DNA from: VRUE01 sp040879985 | Lineage (GTDB): Bacteria; Actinomycetota; Thermoleophilia; Solirubrobacterales; 70-9 | Length of the DNA: 64,000 nucleotides | Assembly: GCA_040879985.1 (NCBI GenBank) | Contig: JBBDJH010000009.1 | Location: 54,501 to 118,500, forward strand | Reading direction: 5' to 3' | Shown here: positions 16,781-25,656 of the stretch, piece by piece | How the letters are laid out: each line of letters begins with the position of its first letter | Position numbering within the stretch: the stretch's first letter is position 1 | Program-made: the position numbers and the translations under genes | Notes under the pieces: model-generated | The model's database searches: none | Told to the model about the DNA's origin: nothing | What the model saw: the letters and a program-made list of their open reading frames with translations, nothing else

Positions 16781-17967
16781 GCAGCTGCGTAGCTTAGGAG
16801 CGCGGCGGCGATCAGCGCAACAGCGCGCTCGACCTGGGCCGAATCGACCGTCAGCGGCGGCAGCAGCCGCAGCGTGCCGGGCTCGGGGACGTTGACGATC
16901 AGACCCTCGCGCAGCAGCGCGGCGGCGACCTCGGCCGCGTCGATTCCCTCGCTCAGCCCGACCCCGAGCATCAGGCCCCTGCCGCGCACCTCGACCACGC
17001 CGTCGATCGCCAGCAGACTGTCGCGCAGGCCGGCGCCGAGCTCGCGCACGCGGCGCAGCAGGGCCGGGTCGTCGACCAGCTCGAGCACCGCCAGGGCCGC
17101 CGCGGAGACGACCGCGCCGCCGGCGAAGGTCGAGCCGTGATCGCCCGCCTCGAGCACCTCGCCCAGCTCGCCGGCGGCGATGCAGGCGCCGATCGGCAGC
17201 CCGCCGCCGAGCGCCTTGGCGCTGGTCAGCAGGTCGGGGCGGACGGGCGTCTGCTCGTAGGCCCAGAGCGAGCCGGTGCGGCCGACCCCGGTCTGGATCT
17301 CGTCGAAGATCAGCAGCGCCCCGGTTTCGTCGCAGGCCCGCCGCGCCGCGAGCAGGGTTTCCTCGCTCAGCGGGTAGATGCCCGACTCGCCCTGGATCGG
17401 CTCGATCATCACCGCCGCGGTGTTCTCGTAGACGGCCTCGCGCAGCGCCCCGGCGTGGTCGAACGGGACGGCGCGGAAGCCGGGCAGCATCGGGCCCAGC
17501 GCCGGGTTCTCGGCCAGTTTCGGCGTCGCCGCGAGGGCGCCGTAGGTGCGGCCGTGGAAGTCGCGCTCGAAGCTGACGATCTCCGGGTTCTCGACGCCGC
17601 GGATGTGGGCCTTCTTGCGGGCTATCTTGATCGCGCACTCGTTCGCCTCGGTGCCCGAGTTGGCGAGGAAGACCTTGCCGCCCAGGCTCGACCCGGAAAG
17701 CCGCTCGGCCAGCCGCACCATCGGCTCGCTGTAGAAGAGGTTGGAGACGTGCATCAGGCGGCCGGCCTGCTCGCGCACCGCCGCGACCACGGCGGGATTG
17801 CAGTGGCCGACCGAGCAGACCGAGATGCCGGCGAGGAAGTCGAGGTACTGCTTGCCCTCGGAGTCCCAAAGCAGCGCCCCCTCGCCGCGCACGAACTCGA
17901 CCGGCGCACGCCGGTAGGTCTGCATCAGGCAGCGCCGCTCGAGCGCCTGCAGGTCAGCGAGGTTCAC
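16777..17967 (-). CDS. argD: Acetylornithine aminotransferase
   Basis: ArgD makes N-acetylornithine from N-acetylglutamate semialdehyde with glutamate as amino donor. The 396-residue class III aminotransferase has FLANSGTEANECAIKIARK near residue 100, LIFDEIQTGVGRTG in the middle and the PLP-binding Lys in TSAKALGGGLPIGA. It overlaps argB by 4 bases upstream and the 149-residue gene by 4 bases downstream. A related role in lysine synthesis (succinyl-DAP aminotransferase) is possible in some bacteria but unlikely here, given dapL. Confidence 0.95.
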   Translation of the reverse strand: MNLADLQALERRCLMQTYRRAPVEFVRGEGALLWDSEGKQYLDFLAGISVCSVGHCNPAVVAAVREQAGRLMHVSNLFYSEPMVRLAERLSGSSLGGKVFLANSGTEANECAIKIARKKAHIRGVENPEIVSFERDFHGRTYGALAATPKLAENPALGPMLPGFRAVPFDHAGALREAVYENTAAVMIEPIQGESGIYPLSEETLLAARRACDETGALLIFDEIQTGVGRTGSLWAYEQTPVRPDLLTSAKALGGGLPIGACIAAGELGEVLEAGDHGSTFAGGAVVSAAALAVLELVDDPALLRRVRELGAGLRDSLLAIDGVVEVRGRGLMLGVGLSEGIDAAEVAAALLREGLIVNVPEPGTLRLLPPLTVDSAQVERAVALIAAALLSYAAA

Positions 17968-18815
17968 GAGGTCACCATCGTGCCGATTCCGGCATTGGTG
18001 AATAGCTCCAGCAGCAGGCTGTGTGGCTCTCGCCCATCGATGATGTGCGCCGATTGGGCGCCTCCACGGATGGCATTCACGCAGGCCTGCAACTTCGGGC
18101 GCATCCCGCCGTCAACTTTTGGGATGCGATCTTCGACCTCGGTGACCGTCGCCTGGGCGATCAGCGACTCGGGATCCGAAGGATCGGCGAGCCAGCCCCG
18201 GACATCGGTGAGGAAAATTGCCTTGTACGCATCTATTCCGGCGGCGACCTTGCCGGCGGCCTCGTCGGCGTTGACGTTGTACGGCTGCCCGTCGTGGTCG
18301 GTGCCCGATGAGGCGATCACGGGGATGTAGTCCTCGGCGATGTGGTGGATGACATCGACATCGACGTGCTCGACCGAGCCGACGAAGCCGAGCTTGTCGG
18401 CGTTGGGCAACGGCTTGACCTCGAACAGGCTTCCATCCTCGCCAGAGAGCCCGACCGCTGGTTGGCCGTGCCGATTCAGGCGACGAACGATTTCGGAGTT
18501 GAGCTTGCCGCGTAGGACCATTTTCGCCACCTCGACCGTCTCCGCATCCGAGACGCGCAGCCCCTCGTGGAACCTCACATCGATATTGAGACGTTCCATG
18601 TATTCCGTGATCTCCGGCCCACCGCCGTGAACGATGATCGGGTTGAGACCGACGTACTTGAGCAGAACAACGTCGGTGGCAAACTCCTCTCGCAGCTTCT
18701 CCTCCCGCATCGCTGCACCGCCGTACTTGATTACCACGGTGCGCCCATGAAAGTCCTTGATGAAGGGAAGCGCCTCGAGCAGCGTTTCTACATTCGTCTG
18801 ATTCGGTGGGTTCAT
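17964..18815 (-). CDS. argB: Acetylglutamate kinase
   Basis: ArgB phosphorylates N-acetylglutamate and is the usual point of arginine feedback control. The 283-residue amino-acid-kinase-family protein has VVIKYGGAAM, the glycine-rich IIVHGGGPEI motif, and VDGGMRPKLQACVNAI near the C terminus. It begins 39 bases after argJ and overlaps argD by 4 bases. Codon use looks less GC-extreme than in argJ and argD, which may reflect a different history or an expression effect. Confidence 0.95.
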   Translation of the reverse strand: MNPPNQTNVETLLEALPFIKDFHGRTVVIKYGGAAMREEKLREEFATDVVLLKYVGLNPIIVHGGGPEITEYMERLNIDVRFHEGLRVSDAETVEVAKMVLRGKLNSEIVRRLNRHGQPAVGLSGEDGSLFEVKPLPNADKLGFVGSVEHVDVDVIHHIAEDYIPVIASSGTDHDGQPYNVNADEAAGKVAAGIDAYKAIFLTDVRGWLADPSDPESLIAQATVTEVEDRIPKVDGGMRPKLQACVNAIRGGAQSAHIIDGREPHSLLLELFTNAGIGTMVTS

Positions 18816-18854
18816 GTGCGGTTCAACCTTTCCATGGCGCGAAAACCAAGCAGG

Positions 18855-20015
18855 TCATGAGGTGTACTCGGCGTTGATCCGGACGTACTCGTAGCCCAGG
18901 TCGGAGAAGTAGACGTGGGTGGAGTGCTCGCCGCGATCGAGGCGCAGCCCGATCTCGGCCTCGGCAACGTCCTCGCCGAGCTCGGCGGCGTCGATCGAGT
19001 CGGCCCCGATCTCCTCGAGGTCCTCGCCGGCCAGCGCCATGCCGGCCGCCTGCGCGATCCGGCCCCAGTTCGGGTCGCGGCCGAAGAGCGCCGTCTTGAC
19101 CAGCGGCGAGTTGGCGATCGCCCGCGCCACCCGCTCGGCCTCCGCGCCGGAGGCGGCGCCGTCGACCTGAACCCGGCCGACGCGGACGGCGCCCTCGCCG
19201 TCGGCGACGATCTCGATCGCGAGCTGCAGCAGCACCGCCGCGAGCAGGCCCGCGGGCAGCGGCGCGCCGGCCGCGCCCGTCGCCTGCAGGAGCACGGCGT
19301 CGTTGGTGCTCATCTGGCCGTCGACGGTGACCCGCTCGAAGGACGAGGCGACGGCCTCGCGCAGCGCGGCATCGGGGTCGGCGACCGCGGCGTCGGTCTG
19401 CACGAAGCAGAGCATCGTGGCGAAGTCGGGCTGCATCATCCCGGCGCCCTTCGCCTGGGCGGAGAGGGTGACGCCGCCGGCCCGCAAAGTGCAGCTCTTC
19501 GGCCAGCGGTCGGTGGTCAGGATCGCCTCGGAGAACGAGGTGCCGCCCTGTGCAGAGAGCCTGCCGGCGGCCTCGCCGATCCCGCCCAGCACCGCGTCGA
19601 CCGGCAGCGGCACACCGATCACGCCGGTCTCGGCGACGGCGACCGCGCTCGGGTCGAGGCCCAGCTCCACCGCCGCCCGCTCGCACATCGCCCAGGCGTC
19701 GGCGAGACCCTGGTCGCCGGTCTCGGCGTTGGCGTTGCCGGCGTTGACGACCGCCGCCCGCACCGAGCCGCGCTCGACCCGGTCGCGGCAGATCCGCACC
19801 GGCGCGGCGGCGGAGGCGTTGCGGGTGAGCAGCAGCGACGAGGCGACCTCGGGCGCGTCGCAGACGATCAGGCCGACGTCGGTCTTGCCGCCGCCCTTGA
19901 GGCCGCAGTGCGCCGCCCCGGCGCGGAACCCCGGCGCCAACCCAGCCGGGTCGAGCTGCTCGACCGCGGCCGGCGGCTCGACCCAACGCGACCTGAAGAA
20001 CGGCTCGGCGCTCAC
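18855..20015 (-). CDS. argJ: Glutamate N-acetyltransferase (ornithine acetyltransferase)
   Basis: ArgJ recycles the acetyl group from acetylornithine to glutamate, making the arginine route cyclic. The GTG at 20015 overlaps the argC stop as GTGA and gives a 386-residue protein beginning VSAEPFFRSRW; the longer frame is a shadow. The self-cleavage site, where Thr becomes the N-terminal nucleophile of the beta chain, is recognisable in KGAGMMQPDFATMLCF. LKGGGKTDVGLIVCD and GRDPNWGRIAQAAG are also family motifs. Precursor cleavage should give roughly equal subunits. Confidence 0.94.
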   Translation of the reverse strand: MSAEPFFRSRWVEPPAAVEQLDPAGLAPGFRAGAAHCGLKGGGKTDVGLIVCDAPEVASSLLLTRNASAAAPVRICRDRVERGSVRAAVVNAGNANAETGDQGLADAWAMCERAAVELGLDPSAVAVAETGVIGVPLPVDAVLGGIGEAAGRLSAQGGTSFSEAILTTDRWPKSCTLRAGGVTLSAQAKGAGMMQPDFATMLCFVQTDAAVADPDAALREAVASSFERVTVDGQMSTNDAVLLQATGAAGAPLPAGLLAAVLLQLAIEIVADGEGAVRVGRVQVDGAASGAEAERVARAIANSPLVKTALFGRDPNWGRIAQAAGMALAGEDLEEIGADSIDAAELGEDVAEAEIGLRLDRGEHSTHVYFSDLGYEYVRINAEYTS

Positions 20016-21013
20016 GTCAGCCCCTCGCTCTCGTCGAAGCCGAGCATCAGGTTGAGGCACTGCACGGCCTGGCCCGAGGCGCCCTTCCAGAGGTTGTCGA
20101 GCGCCGAGAAGGCGAGCACTCTGCCGCGCTCCTCGACCGTCACGTAGACATGGCACTCGTTGGTGTCGCGCACGTCGCGCAGCCCGGGTGGGTGCTCGAC
20201 CGCGTGGACGAAGGGCTCATCGGCGTAGCGCTCGGCGTAGAGCGCCTGCACGTCGGCCTTCGAGATCGGCTCGCTGAGCTGCGCGTAGCAGCTGGTCAGC
20301 TCGCCCTGGTCGAGCGGCAGCAGGTGGGGGACGAAGGTGACCGGCGTCGCGCCGCCGAGCGCCGCCAGCTCCTGCTCGATCTCGGGCCGGTGGCGGTGGC
20401 CCTCGGTCTTGTAGGGGAAGGCGTTCTCGTCCATGTTGACGTAGTGCATCGCGTCGCCGCCGCCGCGCCCGGCGCCGGAAACGCCCTGCTTGGCGTCGAT
20501 CACGACGTCGCTGAGCAAGCCGCGCTCGGCGAGCGGCGCCAGCGCCAGCACGCTCGCCGTCGGGTAGCAGCCGGGGACGGCGACCAGCTTCGCCTCGCGC
20601 AGCTCCTCGCGGTAGAGCTCGGTCAGGCCGTAGACCGCGCCGCCGAACAGGTCGGGGGCGCCGTGCTCGCCGTACCAGCGCTCGTAGGTCGCCGGGTCGC
20701 GCAGGCGGAAGTCGGCGGAGAGGTCGGCGACAACGATCCCGCGCTCGCGCAGGACAGCGACGGCCGGCGCGGCGGCGCCGTGCGGGTAGGCGACGATCGC
20801 CGCGTCGATGCCGTCCAGTTCGTCGAGGTCGAGCTCGGTCAGCTCGAGCGGCACGCGGTAGCGCGGGTAGAGTCGGTCGAGCCGCGTGCCGGCGTCGCTG
20901 CGCGAGGTGACCGCGGCCAGCTCCATACGCGGGTGGCGCCAGATGATCTGCGCGGCGAGCGCGCCGGTGAAACCGGAGGCGCCGGCGACGAGGACTCTTG
21001 CCTTCTCACTCAC
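20012..21013 (-). CDS. argC: N-acetyl-gamma-glutamyl-phosphate reductase
   Basis: ArgC reduces N-acetylglutamyl phosphate to the semialdehyde with NADPH. The 333-residue protein has the N-terminal Rossmann motif VAGASGFTGALAA and the catalytic Cys in VAVPGCYPTAS, close to residue 148. KQGVSGAGRGGGDAMHY and EIEQEL are further family blocks. It overlaps the end of pheT by 8 bases and argJ by 4 bases, so the arginine genes seem to be read through from the pheST transcript. No argR gene was seen. Confidence 0.95.
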   Translation of the reverse strand: MSEKARVLVAGASGFTGALAAQIIWRHPRMELAAVTSRSDAGTRLDRLYPRYRVPLELTELDLDELDGIDAAIVAYPHGAAAPAVAVLRERGIVVADLSADFRLRDPATYERWYGEHGAPDLFGGAVYGLTELYREELREAKLVAVPGCYPTASVLALAPLAERGLLSDVVIDAKQGVSGAGRGGGDAMHYVNMDENAFPYKTEGHRHRPEIEQELAALGGATPVTFVPHLLPLDQGELTSCYAQLSEPISKADVQALYAERYADEPFVHAVEHPPGLRDVRDTNECHVYVTVEERGRVLAFSALDNLWKGASGQAVQCLNLMLGFDESEGLT

Positions 21014-23159
21014 GGAGCGATCCTCCTAGCTCGGTCAAGCCGGCCGCGATCGCCTCGCGTCGCTCGGCGACCTCCTCGTCGGTGAGCGTGCGGTCGGCGG
21101 CGCGGAACTCGAGCCGCAGCGCGAGGCTCTTGCGCCCCTCCTCCAGCTGCTCGCCTTCGAACAGGTCGAAGACCTCGGCGGTGCGCAGCAGCTCGCCGCC
21201 GGCGGCGAGGACGGCGGCGCGCAGCCGCTCGGCCGAGACCTCGGCCGGCACGAGCACCGCCAGGTCCTGGCGCACCGACGGAAAGGTCGTCACATCCTCG
21301 AAGCTCTCCTCGCCGGCGGTCGCCGCCGCGAGCAGCGGCGCCAGGCCGAGTTCGAACCCGACCGCCGCCTCGAGGTCCCACTCGCCGCAGACCAGCGGGT
21401 GCAGCTCGCCGATCCAGCCCGCCGCGGCTCCCCCCTCGACGAGGACCCGCGCGGCGCGGCCGGGGTGCAGGAACGGCTCGGCGACGGGTTCGAAGGCGAT
21501 CGCGACGCCGAGCCGGGCCGCGAGGCCCTCCAGCACGCCCTTGAGCGCGAAGAAGTCGGCAGCCTCGCCGCCGCCGCGCCACGACTTCGGCGTCAGCGGC
21601 CCGACGGCGAGCGCGGCGAGCCGCTGCGGCTCGGTGAACGGCGGCTCGCGGTCGCCGCTGAACTGGCCGCCCGCGGGGCCGCCGGCCGGCTTCTCGCCGG
21701 TCAGGTAGACCCGCCCCGACTCGAACAGGGCGACCCGCTCGGCGTCGCGTGCGAGGTTGCCCCGGGCGGCGCCGAGCAGCGAGCCGAGCAGGGTCGTGCG
21801 CATCGCCGACTGGTCCTCGGACAGCGGGTTGGAGATCGCCACCGCCGCGGCGCGGGGGTCGCCGGCGGGGATCCGCAGCCGCTCCGCCTCGCCACGGTCG
21901 GTGAAGCTCCAGCCGACGATCTCGTCGAAGCCGAGATCGCGCAGCGCGTCCTCGGCGCGGCGGCGCAGCCGCTGGTCGCGCCGCAGCCCGCCCGCCTGCC
22001 CGGCCGAGCCGGGCAGGGTCGAGGGCAGGTGCTCGTCGAGCCCGTGGACGCGCGCGACCTCCTCGATCAGATCGACCTCGCGGGTGACGTCGTGGTGGCG
22101 GTCGGGCGGCACCTCGACCGCGAGGTCCTCGCCCTCGGCAGCGACGCCGAAGCCGAGCCGCTCCAGGTAGGCGCTCTGGTCGGCCTGGGCGATCGGCATA
22201 CCGAGCAGCCCCTCGACCCGCGCGCCGCGCAGGCGGAGCCGCGCCGGGGTCGGGGGCTCGGCGGCGACGTCGATCGTCCCCGGCACCAGCTTCGCGCCGC
22301 AGAGCTCGACCAGCAGCCGCGAGGCGATCCGCTGCGCCCGCATGCAGAGCGCCGGGTGGAGCCCTTTCTCGAAGCGCGAGGAGGCCTCCGAGCGCAGGCC
22401 GAGCAGGCGCGAGCTGCGCAGGACGTTGGTCCCGTCCCAGTTGGCGACCTCGAGCAGCACCCGGGTCGTCGTCTCCGAGACCTCCGAGGCCTGCCCGCCC
22501 ATGATCGCGGCGATCGCCGAGGGGCCGTCGCGATCGCAGACCAGCACCGTCTCGGCGTCGAAGCGGCGCTCGACGCCGTCGAGCGTCGTCATCGTCTCGC
22601 CCTGCGCAGCGGCGCGCACAATCAGCTCCCCGCCGGGGACCCGGTCGAGATCGAAGCCGTGCAGCGGCTGCGCGGTCAGCAGCATCGCGTAGTTGGTGAT
22701 GTCGACGACGTTGACGATCGGCCGCTGCCCGGCGGCACTGAGCCGCGCCTGCAGCCAGGCCGGCGAGGGTCCGATCGCGACGTCGGTGAAGACGCGGGCG
22801 GTGAAGCGCGGGCAGAGCTCGGGAACCTCGACCGTCACCGAGGCGTAGTCGCCGACCTCGCCCACCCCCTCGGCGGGCGCGTCCTCGGCCCAGGGCTCGG
22901 CGGCCAGCGGCGCGGCGCTGATCGCGTGCACCTCGCGGGCGACCCCGTAGACGCCGAGGCAGTCGGGCCGGTTGGGCGTCACCTCCAGCTCCAGGACCGG
23001 CTCGTCACCCACCCCTGCCAGCACGGGACCGGTCTCCGGGGGCGCCCCGACGGCGACCCGCTCGACCTCGGTGCCGGTCATCGCCAGCCGCTCGGCGAGA
23101 GCCCGCGGCTCGATGCCCGGGTCGCAGTACTCGCGCAGCCATGAGTAGGGGACTCTCAT
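21006..23159 (-). CDS. pheT: Phenylalanine-tRNA ligase beta subunit, lacking the N-terminal OB domain
   Basis: PheT is the large subunit of the alpha2-beta2 synthetase and carries editing and tRNA-binding parts. The start at 23159 overlaps the pheS stop by 4 bases and gives MRVPYSWLREYCDPGI, the standard N terminus. B3/B4 editing residues, B5, a synthetase-core-like region and the C-terminal ferredoxin-fold anticodon-binding domain (TFPSVRQDLAVLV) are present. After TEVERVAVG the sequence jumps almost directly to LELEVTPNRPDCLGVYG. The EMAPII-like OB fold that normally separates these is missing, and the protein has 717 residues rather than about 800. Confidence 0.94.
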   Translation of the reverse strand: MRVPYSWLREYCDPGIEPRALAERLAMTGTEVERVAVGAPPETGPVLAGVGDEPVLELEVTPNRPDCLGVYGVAREVHAISAAPLAAEPWAEDAPAEGVGEVGDYASVTVEVPELCPRFTARVFTDVAIGPSPAWLQARLSAAGQRPIVNVVDITNYAMLLTAQPLHGFDLDRVPGGELIVRAAAQGETMTTLDGVERRFDAETVLVCDRDGPSAIAAIMGGQASEVSETTTRVLLEVANWDGTNVLRSSRLLGLRSEASSRFEKGLHPALCMRAQRIASRLLVELCGAKLVPGTIDVAAEPPTPARLRLRGARVEGLLGMPIAQADQSAYLERLGFGVAAEGEDLAVEVPPDRHHDVTREVDLIEEVARVHGLDEHLPSTLPGSAGQAGGLRRDQRLRRRAEDALRDLGFDEIVGWSFTDRGEAERLRIPAGDPRAAAVAISNPLSEDQSAMRTTLLGSLLGAARGNLARDAERVALFESGRVYLTGEKPAGGPAGGQFSGDREPPFTEPQRLAALAVGPLTPKSWRGGGEAADFFALKGVLEGLAARLGVAIAFEPVAEPFLHPGRAARVLVEGGAAAGWIGELHPLVCGEWDLEAAVGFELGLAPLLAAATAGEESFEDVTTFPSVRQDLAVLVPAEVSAERLRAAVLAAGGELLRTAEVFDLFEGEQLEEGRKSLALRLEFRAADRTLTDEEVAERREAIAAGLTELGGSLRE

Positions 23160-24214
23160 CCGAACTGCTCCAGCATCCGCACGTCGTTGTCGAAGAAGCG
23201 GCGCAGGTCGGGCACGCCGTGGCGCAGCATCGCGATCCGCTCGACCCCCATGCCGAAGGCGAAGCCCTGCACGCGCTCGGGGTCGTAGCCGCGCTCGGCG
23301 ACGAAGCCGAGCACGTTGGGGTCGACCATGCCGGCGCCGCCGACCTCGATCCAACCCTGGCCCTTGCAGAGGTTGCAGCGCTCGCCGCCAGCCAGCTCGC
23401 CGCTGCCCTCGCACTGGAAGCAGGAGACGTCGAACTCGACGCTGGGCTCGGTGAAGGGGAAGAAGTGCGGCCGCATGCGCGCCTCGCGGCCGGCGCCGAA
23501 GATCGCCTTGAGCAGCTCTTCCAGCGTGCCCTGCAGGTCGGCGAGCGTGATCCCCTCGCCGATCGCCAGCCCCTCGACCTGGTGGAACATCGGGCTGTGG
23601 GTGGCGTCGGAGTCGCGCCGGTAGACCTTGCCCGGGACGATCACGAAGATCGGCGGCGGCTGCGCCTCCATCGAGCGGATCTGCACCGGCGAGGTGTGGG
23701 TGCGCAGCAGCACGTCGGGGTGTGACTGGACGTAAAAGGTGTCCTGCAGCATCCGCGCCGGGTGGCCCGGCGGGTGGTTGAGCGCCGTGAAGTTGTAGTG
23801 GTCGTGCTCGATCTCGGGGCCCTCGACCACCCGGTAGCCGAGGCCGATCATCACGTCCTCGATCTGCCGCGTGGTGCGGGTGATCAGGTGCAGGTGGCCC
23901 GGCGGCCGGGCCGGCGCGCCGGGCAGGGTGACGTCGATCCGGTCGCTCGCCAGCCGCACTTCCAACTCGGCCGCGTCGACCTCGCCGGCGCGACCCTCGA
24001 GCAGCTGCTCGAGCGCCTTGCGCGCCCGGTTGGCGCCGCCGCCGACGAGGCCCCGTTCCTCCGCCGGCAGATCGCCGATGCCGCGCAGGATCGTCGTCAG
24101 CTCCGCTTTGCGGCCCAGGTAGCGGACCCGCAGCTGCTCGAGCTCGGCGCTGCCCGCGGCGGCGCCGATCGCGGCCTCGGCCTCAGCCTGGATCTCGGCG
24201 ACCCGATCAAGCAT
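23156..24214 (-). CDS. pheS: Phenylalanine-tRNA ligase alpha subunit
   Basis: PheS is the catalytic subunit that activates phenylalanine. In 352 residues it has an N-terminal coiled coil (EIQAEAEAAIG and following), then the class II motifs: motif 1 around EDVMIGLGYRVVEGPEIE, motif 2 including GKVYRRDSDATHSPMFHQVEG, and motif 3 GFAFGMGVERIAML near the C terminus. A CFQCEGSGEL/CNLCKGQGW segment carries cysteine pairs seen in some bacterial PheS. It overlaps the SpoU methylase gene by 8 bases upstream and pheT by 4 bases downstream. Confidence 0.95.
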   Translation of the reverse strand: MLDRVAEIQAEAEAAIGAAAGSAELEQLRVRYLGRKAELTTILRGIGDLPAEERGLVGGGANRARKALEQLLEGRAGEVDAAELEVRLASDRIDVTLPGAPARPPGHLHLITRTTRQIEDVMIGLGYRVVEGPEIEHDHYNFTALNHPPGHPARMLQDTFYVQSHPDVLLRTHTSPVQIRSMEAQPPPIFVIVPGKVYRRDSDATHSPMFHQVEGLAIGEGITLADLQGTLEELLKAIFGAGREARMRPHFFPFTEPSVEFDVSCFQCEGSGELAGGERCNLCKGQGWIEVGGAGMVDPNVLGFVAERGYDPERVQGFAFGMGVERIAMLRHGVPDLRRFFDNDVRMLEQFG

Positions 24215-24926
24215 CTGGCTGAGCCTCCCGCATGGCGAGCGACGATATCCGCTCGCAGGCGATGGCCGCCGCGGCGGCGACGTTGAGCGACTCGGCGCCG
24301 CCGGGCCGCAGCGGGATCGTCAACCTGGCGTCGCAAACGGCCAGGACCGTGTCCGGCAGCCCCTCGCGCTCGGCGCCGAGGCAGATCGTGGCGAAGCCGC
24401 TCGCCGCGTCGAGCCCGTCGCCGCCGTGCGCGACAAGCGCCGCCCGCGGCCCTGGGGTTACGTCGATCCCGGCACGGAGCAGGGGCTGGGCGAAGATCGA
24501 GCCCATGCTCGCCCGCACCGCCTTCGGCCCGTAGGGATCGGCGCAGCCGGGGCCGAGCACGACGGTGCCGCCGAGCAGCGCCTGCGCCGTGCGCACGATC
24601 GCGCCGACGTTGCCGGGGTCGGCGACGCCGTGCAGGTAGACGCAGGGCGGCTCCACCGCGTCCGCCCAGGCCCGCGGCCAGACGGCGATCGCGCGGGTGC
24701 CCGAGCCGAGCGCGGAGACCTCGGCCAGCAGCTCCGGCTCGACCTCCTCGCCGGCGAGGCCGCTGCCCGCGGCGCTGAGCCGGAAGCGCGGCTCGACGCC
24801 GGCGGCCAGCCCGGCCTCGACCAGGTCCTCGCCCTCGGTCGCGAACAGGCCCTCGCGCTCGCGATGCCTGCGATCGCGCAGCTTGCGGACCAGCTTCAGC
24901 TTCTCGTTGTGGGGGCTGGAAATCAT
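24207..24926 (-). CDS. SpoU/TrmH-family RNA 2'-O-methyltransferase
   Basis: This 239-residue protein has an N-terminal substrate-binding segment starting SPHNEKLKLVRKLRDRRHR, then the SPOUT methyltransferase core with VADPGNVGAIVRTAQAL, the ALLGGTVVLGPGCADPY loop and a C-terminal LTIPLRPGGAESLNVAAAAA knot motif. It should methylate a ribose in rRNA or tRNA with S-adenosylmethionine. The exact nucleotide target is not readable. Genes of this type often lie between rplT and pheS, as here. Confidence 0.9.
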   Translation of the reverse strand: MISSPHNEKLKLVRKLRDRRHREREGLFATEGEDLVEAGLAAGVEPRFRLSAAGSGLAGEEVEPELLAEVSALGSGTRAIAVWPRAWADAVEPPCVYLHGVADPGNVGAIVRTAQALLGGTVVLGPGCADPYGPKAVRASMGSIFAQPLLRAGIDVTPGPRAALVAHGGDGLDAASGFATICLGAEREGLPDTVLAVCDARLTIPLRPGGAESLNVAAAAAIACERISSLAMREAQPDA

Positions 24927-24975
24927 CCTGTCTCAGTTCGGGTCGGTCGAATCTTCTCCTGGAAGTCCGGGAACG

Positions 24976-25001
24976 AAAAAGCGGGCCGTAAACGGCCCGC
25001 C
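24976..25001 (-). terminator. Rho-independent terminator after rplT
   Basis: On the minus strand GCGGGCCGTTTACGGCCCGC forms an 8-base GC-rich stem with a 4-base loop, followed immediately by TTTTTC. It lies about 25 bases past the rplT stop and before the SpoU methylase gene, so it should end or attenuate the ribosomal-protein transcript. Confidence 0.88.
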
Positions 25002-25026
25002 CGGGAAGTGGAAGTGTGGGTTGCGG

Positions 25027-25386
25027 CTAGGCGGCCGCACCCTCCCGGGCAAGCTCGACAAATCGGCGGAACGCCTCGCGGTCGGAGACCGCGATCTCGG
25101 CGAGCATCTTGCGGTTGACCTCGACGCCGGCCTTGTCGAGGCCGTGGATCAGCTGCGAGTAGCTCATCCCCTCGAGCCGCGCCGCGGCGTTGATCCGGGT
25201 GATCCAGAGGCGGCGAAAATCGCGCTTGCGGTTGCGCCGGTCCCTGTACGCATACATCCCCGAGCGCTGCACCTGCTCTTTGGCGAAGCGGTAGGAGGAA
25301 TGCTTGCGGCCGAAGTAGCCCTTCGCTTCCTTGAGCACCTTGCGGCGCTTCTTACGGGCGTGGACGGAGCGCTTGACGCGGCTCAC
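25027..25386 (-). CDS. rplT: 50S ribosomal protein L20
   Basis: L20 binds 23S rRNA early in 50S assembly. The GTG at 25386 overlaps the rpmI stop as GTGA and yields a 119-residue basic protein starting VSRVKRSVHARKKRRKVLK, the canonical L20 N terminus. SSYRFAKEQVQRSG and RDFRRLWITRINAA follow as expected. The frame continues far upstream only as a shadow of wecB. A terminator follows the gene. Confidence 0.97.
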   Translation of the reverse strand: MSRVKRSVHARKKRRKVLKEAKGYFGRKHSSYRFAKEQVQRSGMYAYRDRRNRKRDFRRLWITRINAAARLEGMSYSQLIHGLDKAGVEVNRKMLAEIAVSDREAFRRFVELAREGAAA

Positions 25387-25583
25387 TTTCCGCCTCCGAG
25401 CAGGGTCCGGACGCGCTTCTGGTCGGCCTTGGCGATCTCCACCGGCCGGGCCATCTGGCGCTTGCGCTTCGGCGACTTTTTCTCGAGGATGTGGCTCGAG
25501 TAGGCGCGCCGGCCACGCAGCTTGCCCTTGGCGGTCTTGCGAAAGCGCTTCTTGGCGCCGGAATGGGTCTTCATCTTCGGCAT
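25383..25583 (-). CDS. rpmI: 50S ribosomal protein L35
   Basis: L35 is a small basic protein of the large subunit. The ATG at 25583 gives the standard start MPKMKTHSGAKKRFRKTAKG and a 66-residue product; an extra 18 residues of open frame upstream are not family sequence. It overlaps rplT by 4 bases. Its 5' side faces the divergent wecB gene with a 73-base gap, so its promoter must lie there rather than upstream of infC. Confidence 0.96.
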   Translation of the reverse strand: MPKMKTHSGAKKRFRKTAKGKLRGRRAYSSHILEKKSPKRKRQMARPVEIAKADQKRVRTLLGGGK

Positions 25584-25656
25584 CGGGATCGGTATTGAAG
25601 CAGACCGGCGGCTCGCGGCGGCGGCGGTGCGGGTCACGCAGGTACGCTGCCGCCGG

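Noticed and set aside
16781..17869. A 512-residue protein upstream-extended from the 149-residue gene
   Set aside because: The upstream part is antiphase with argD on the same strand; the ATG at 16780 with a 4-base overlap is the natural start.
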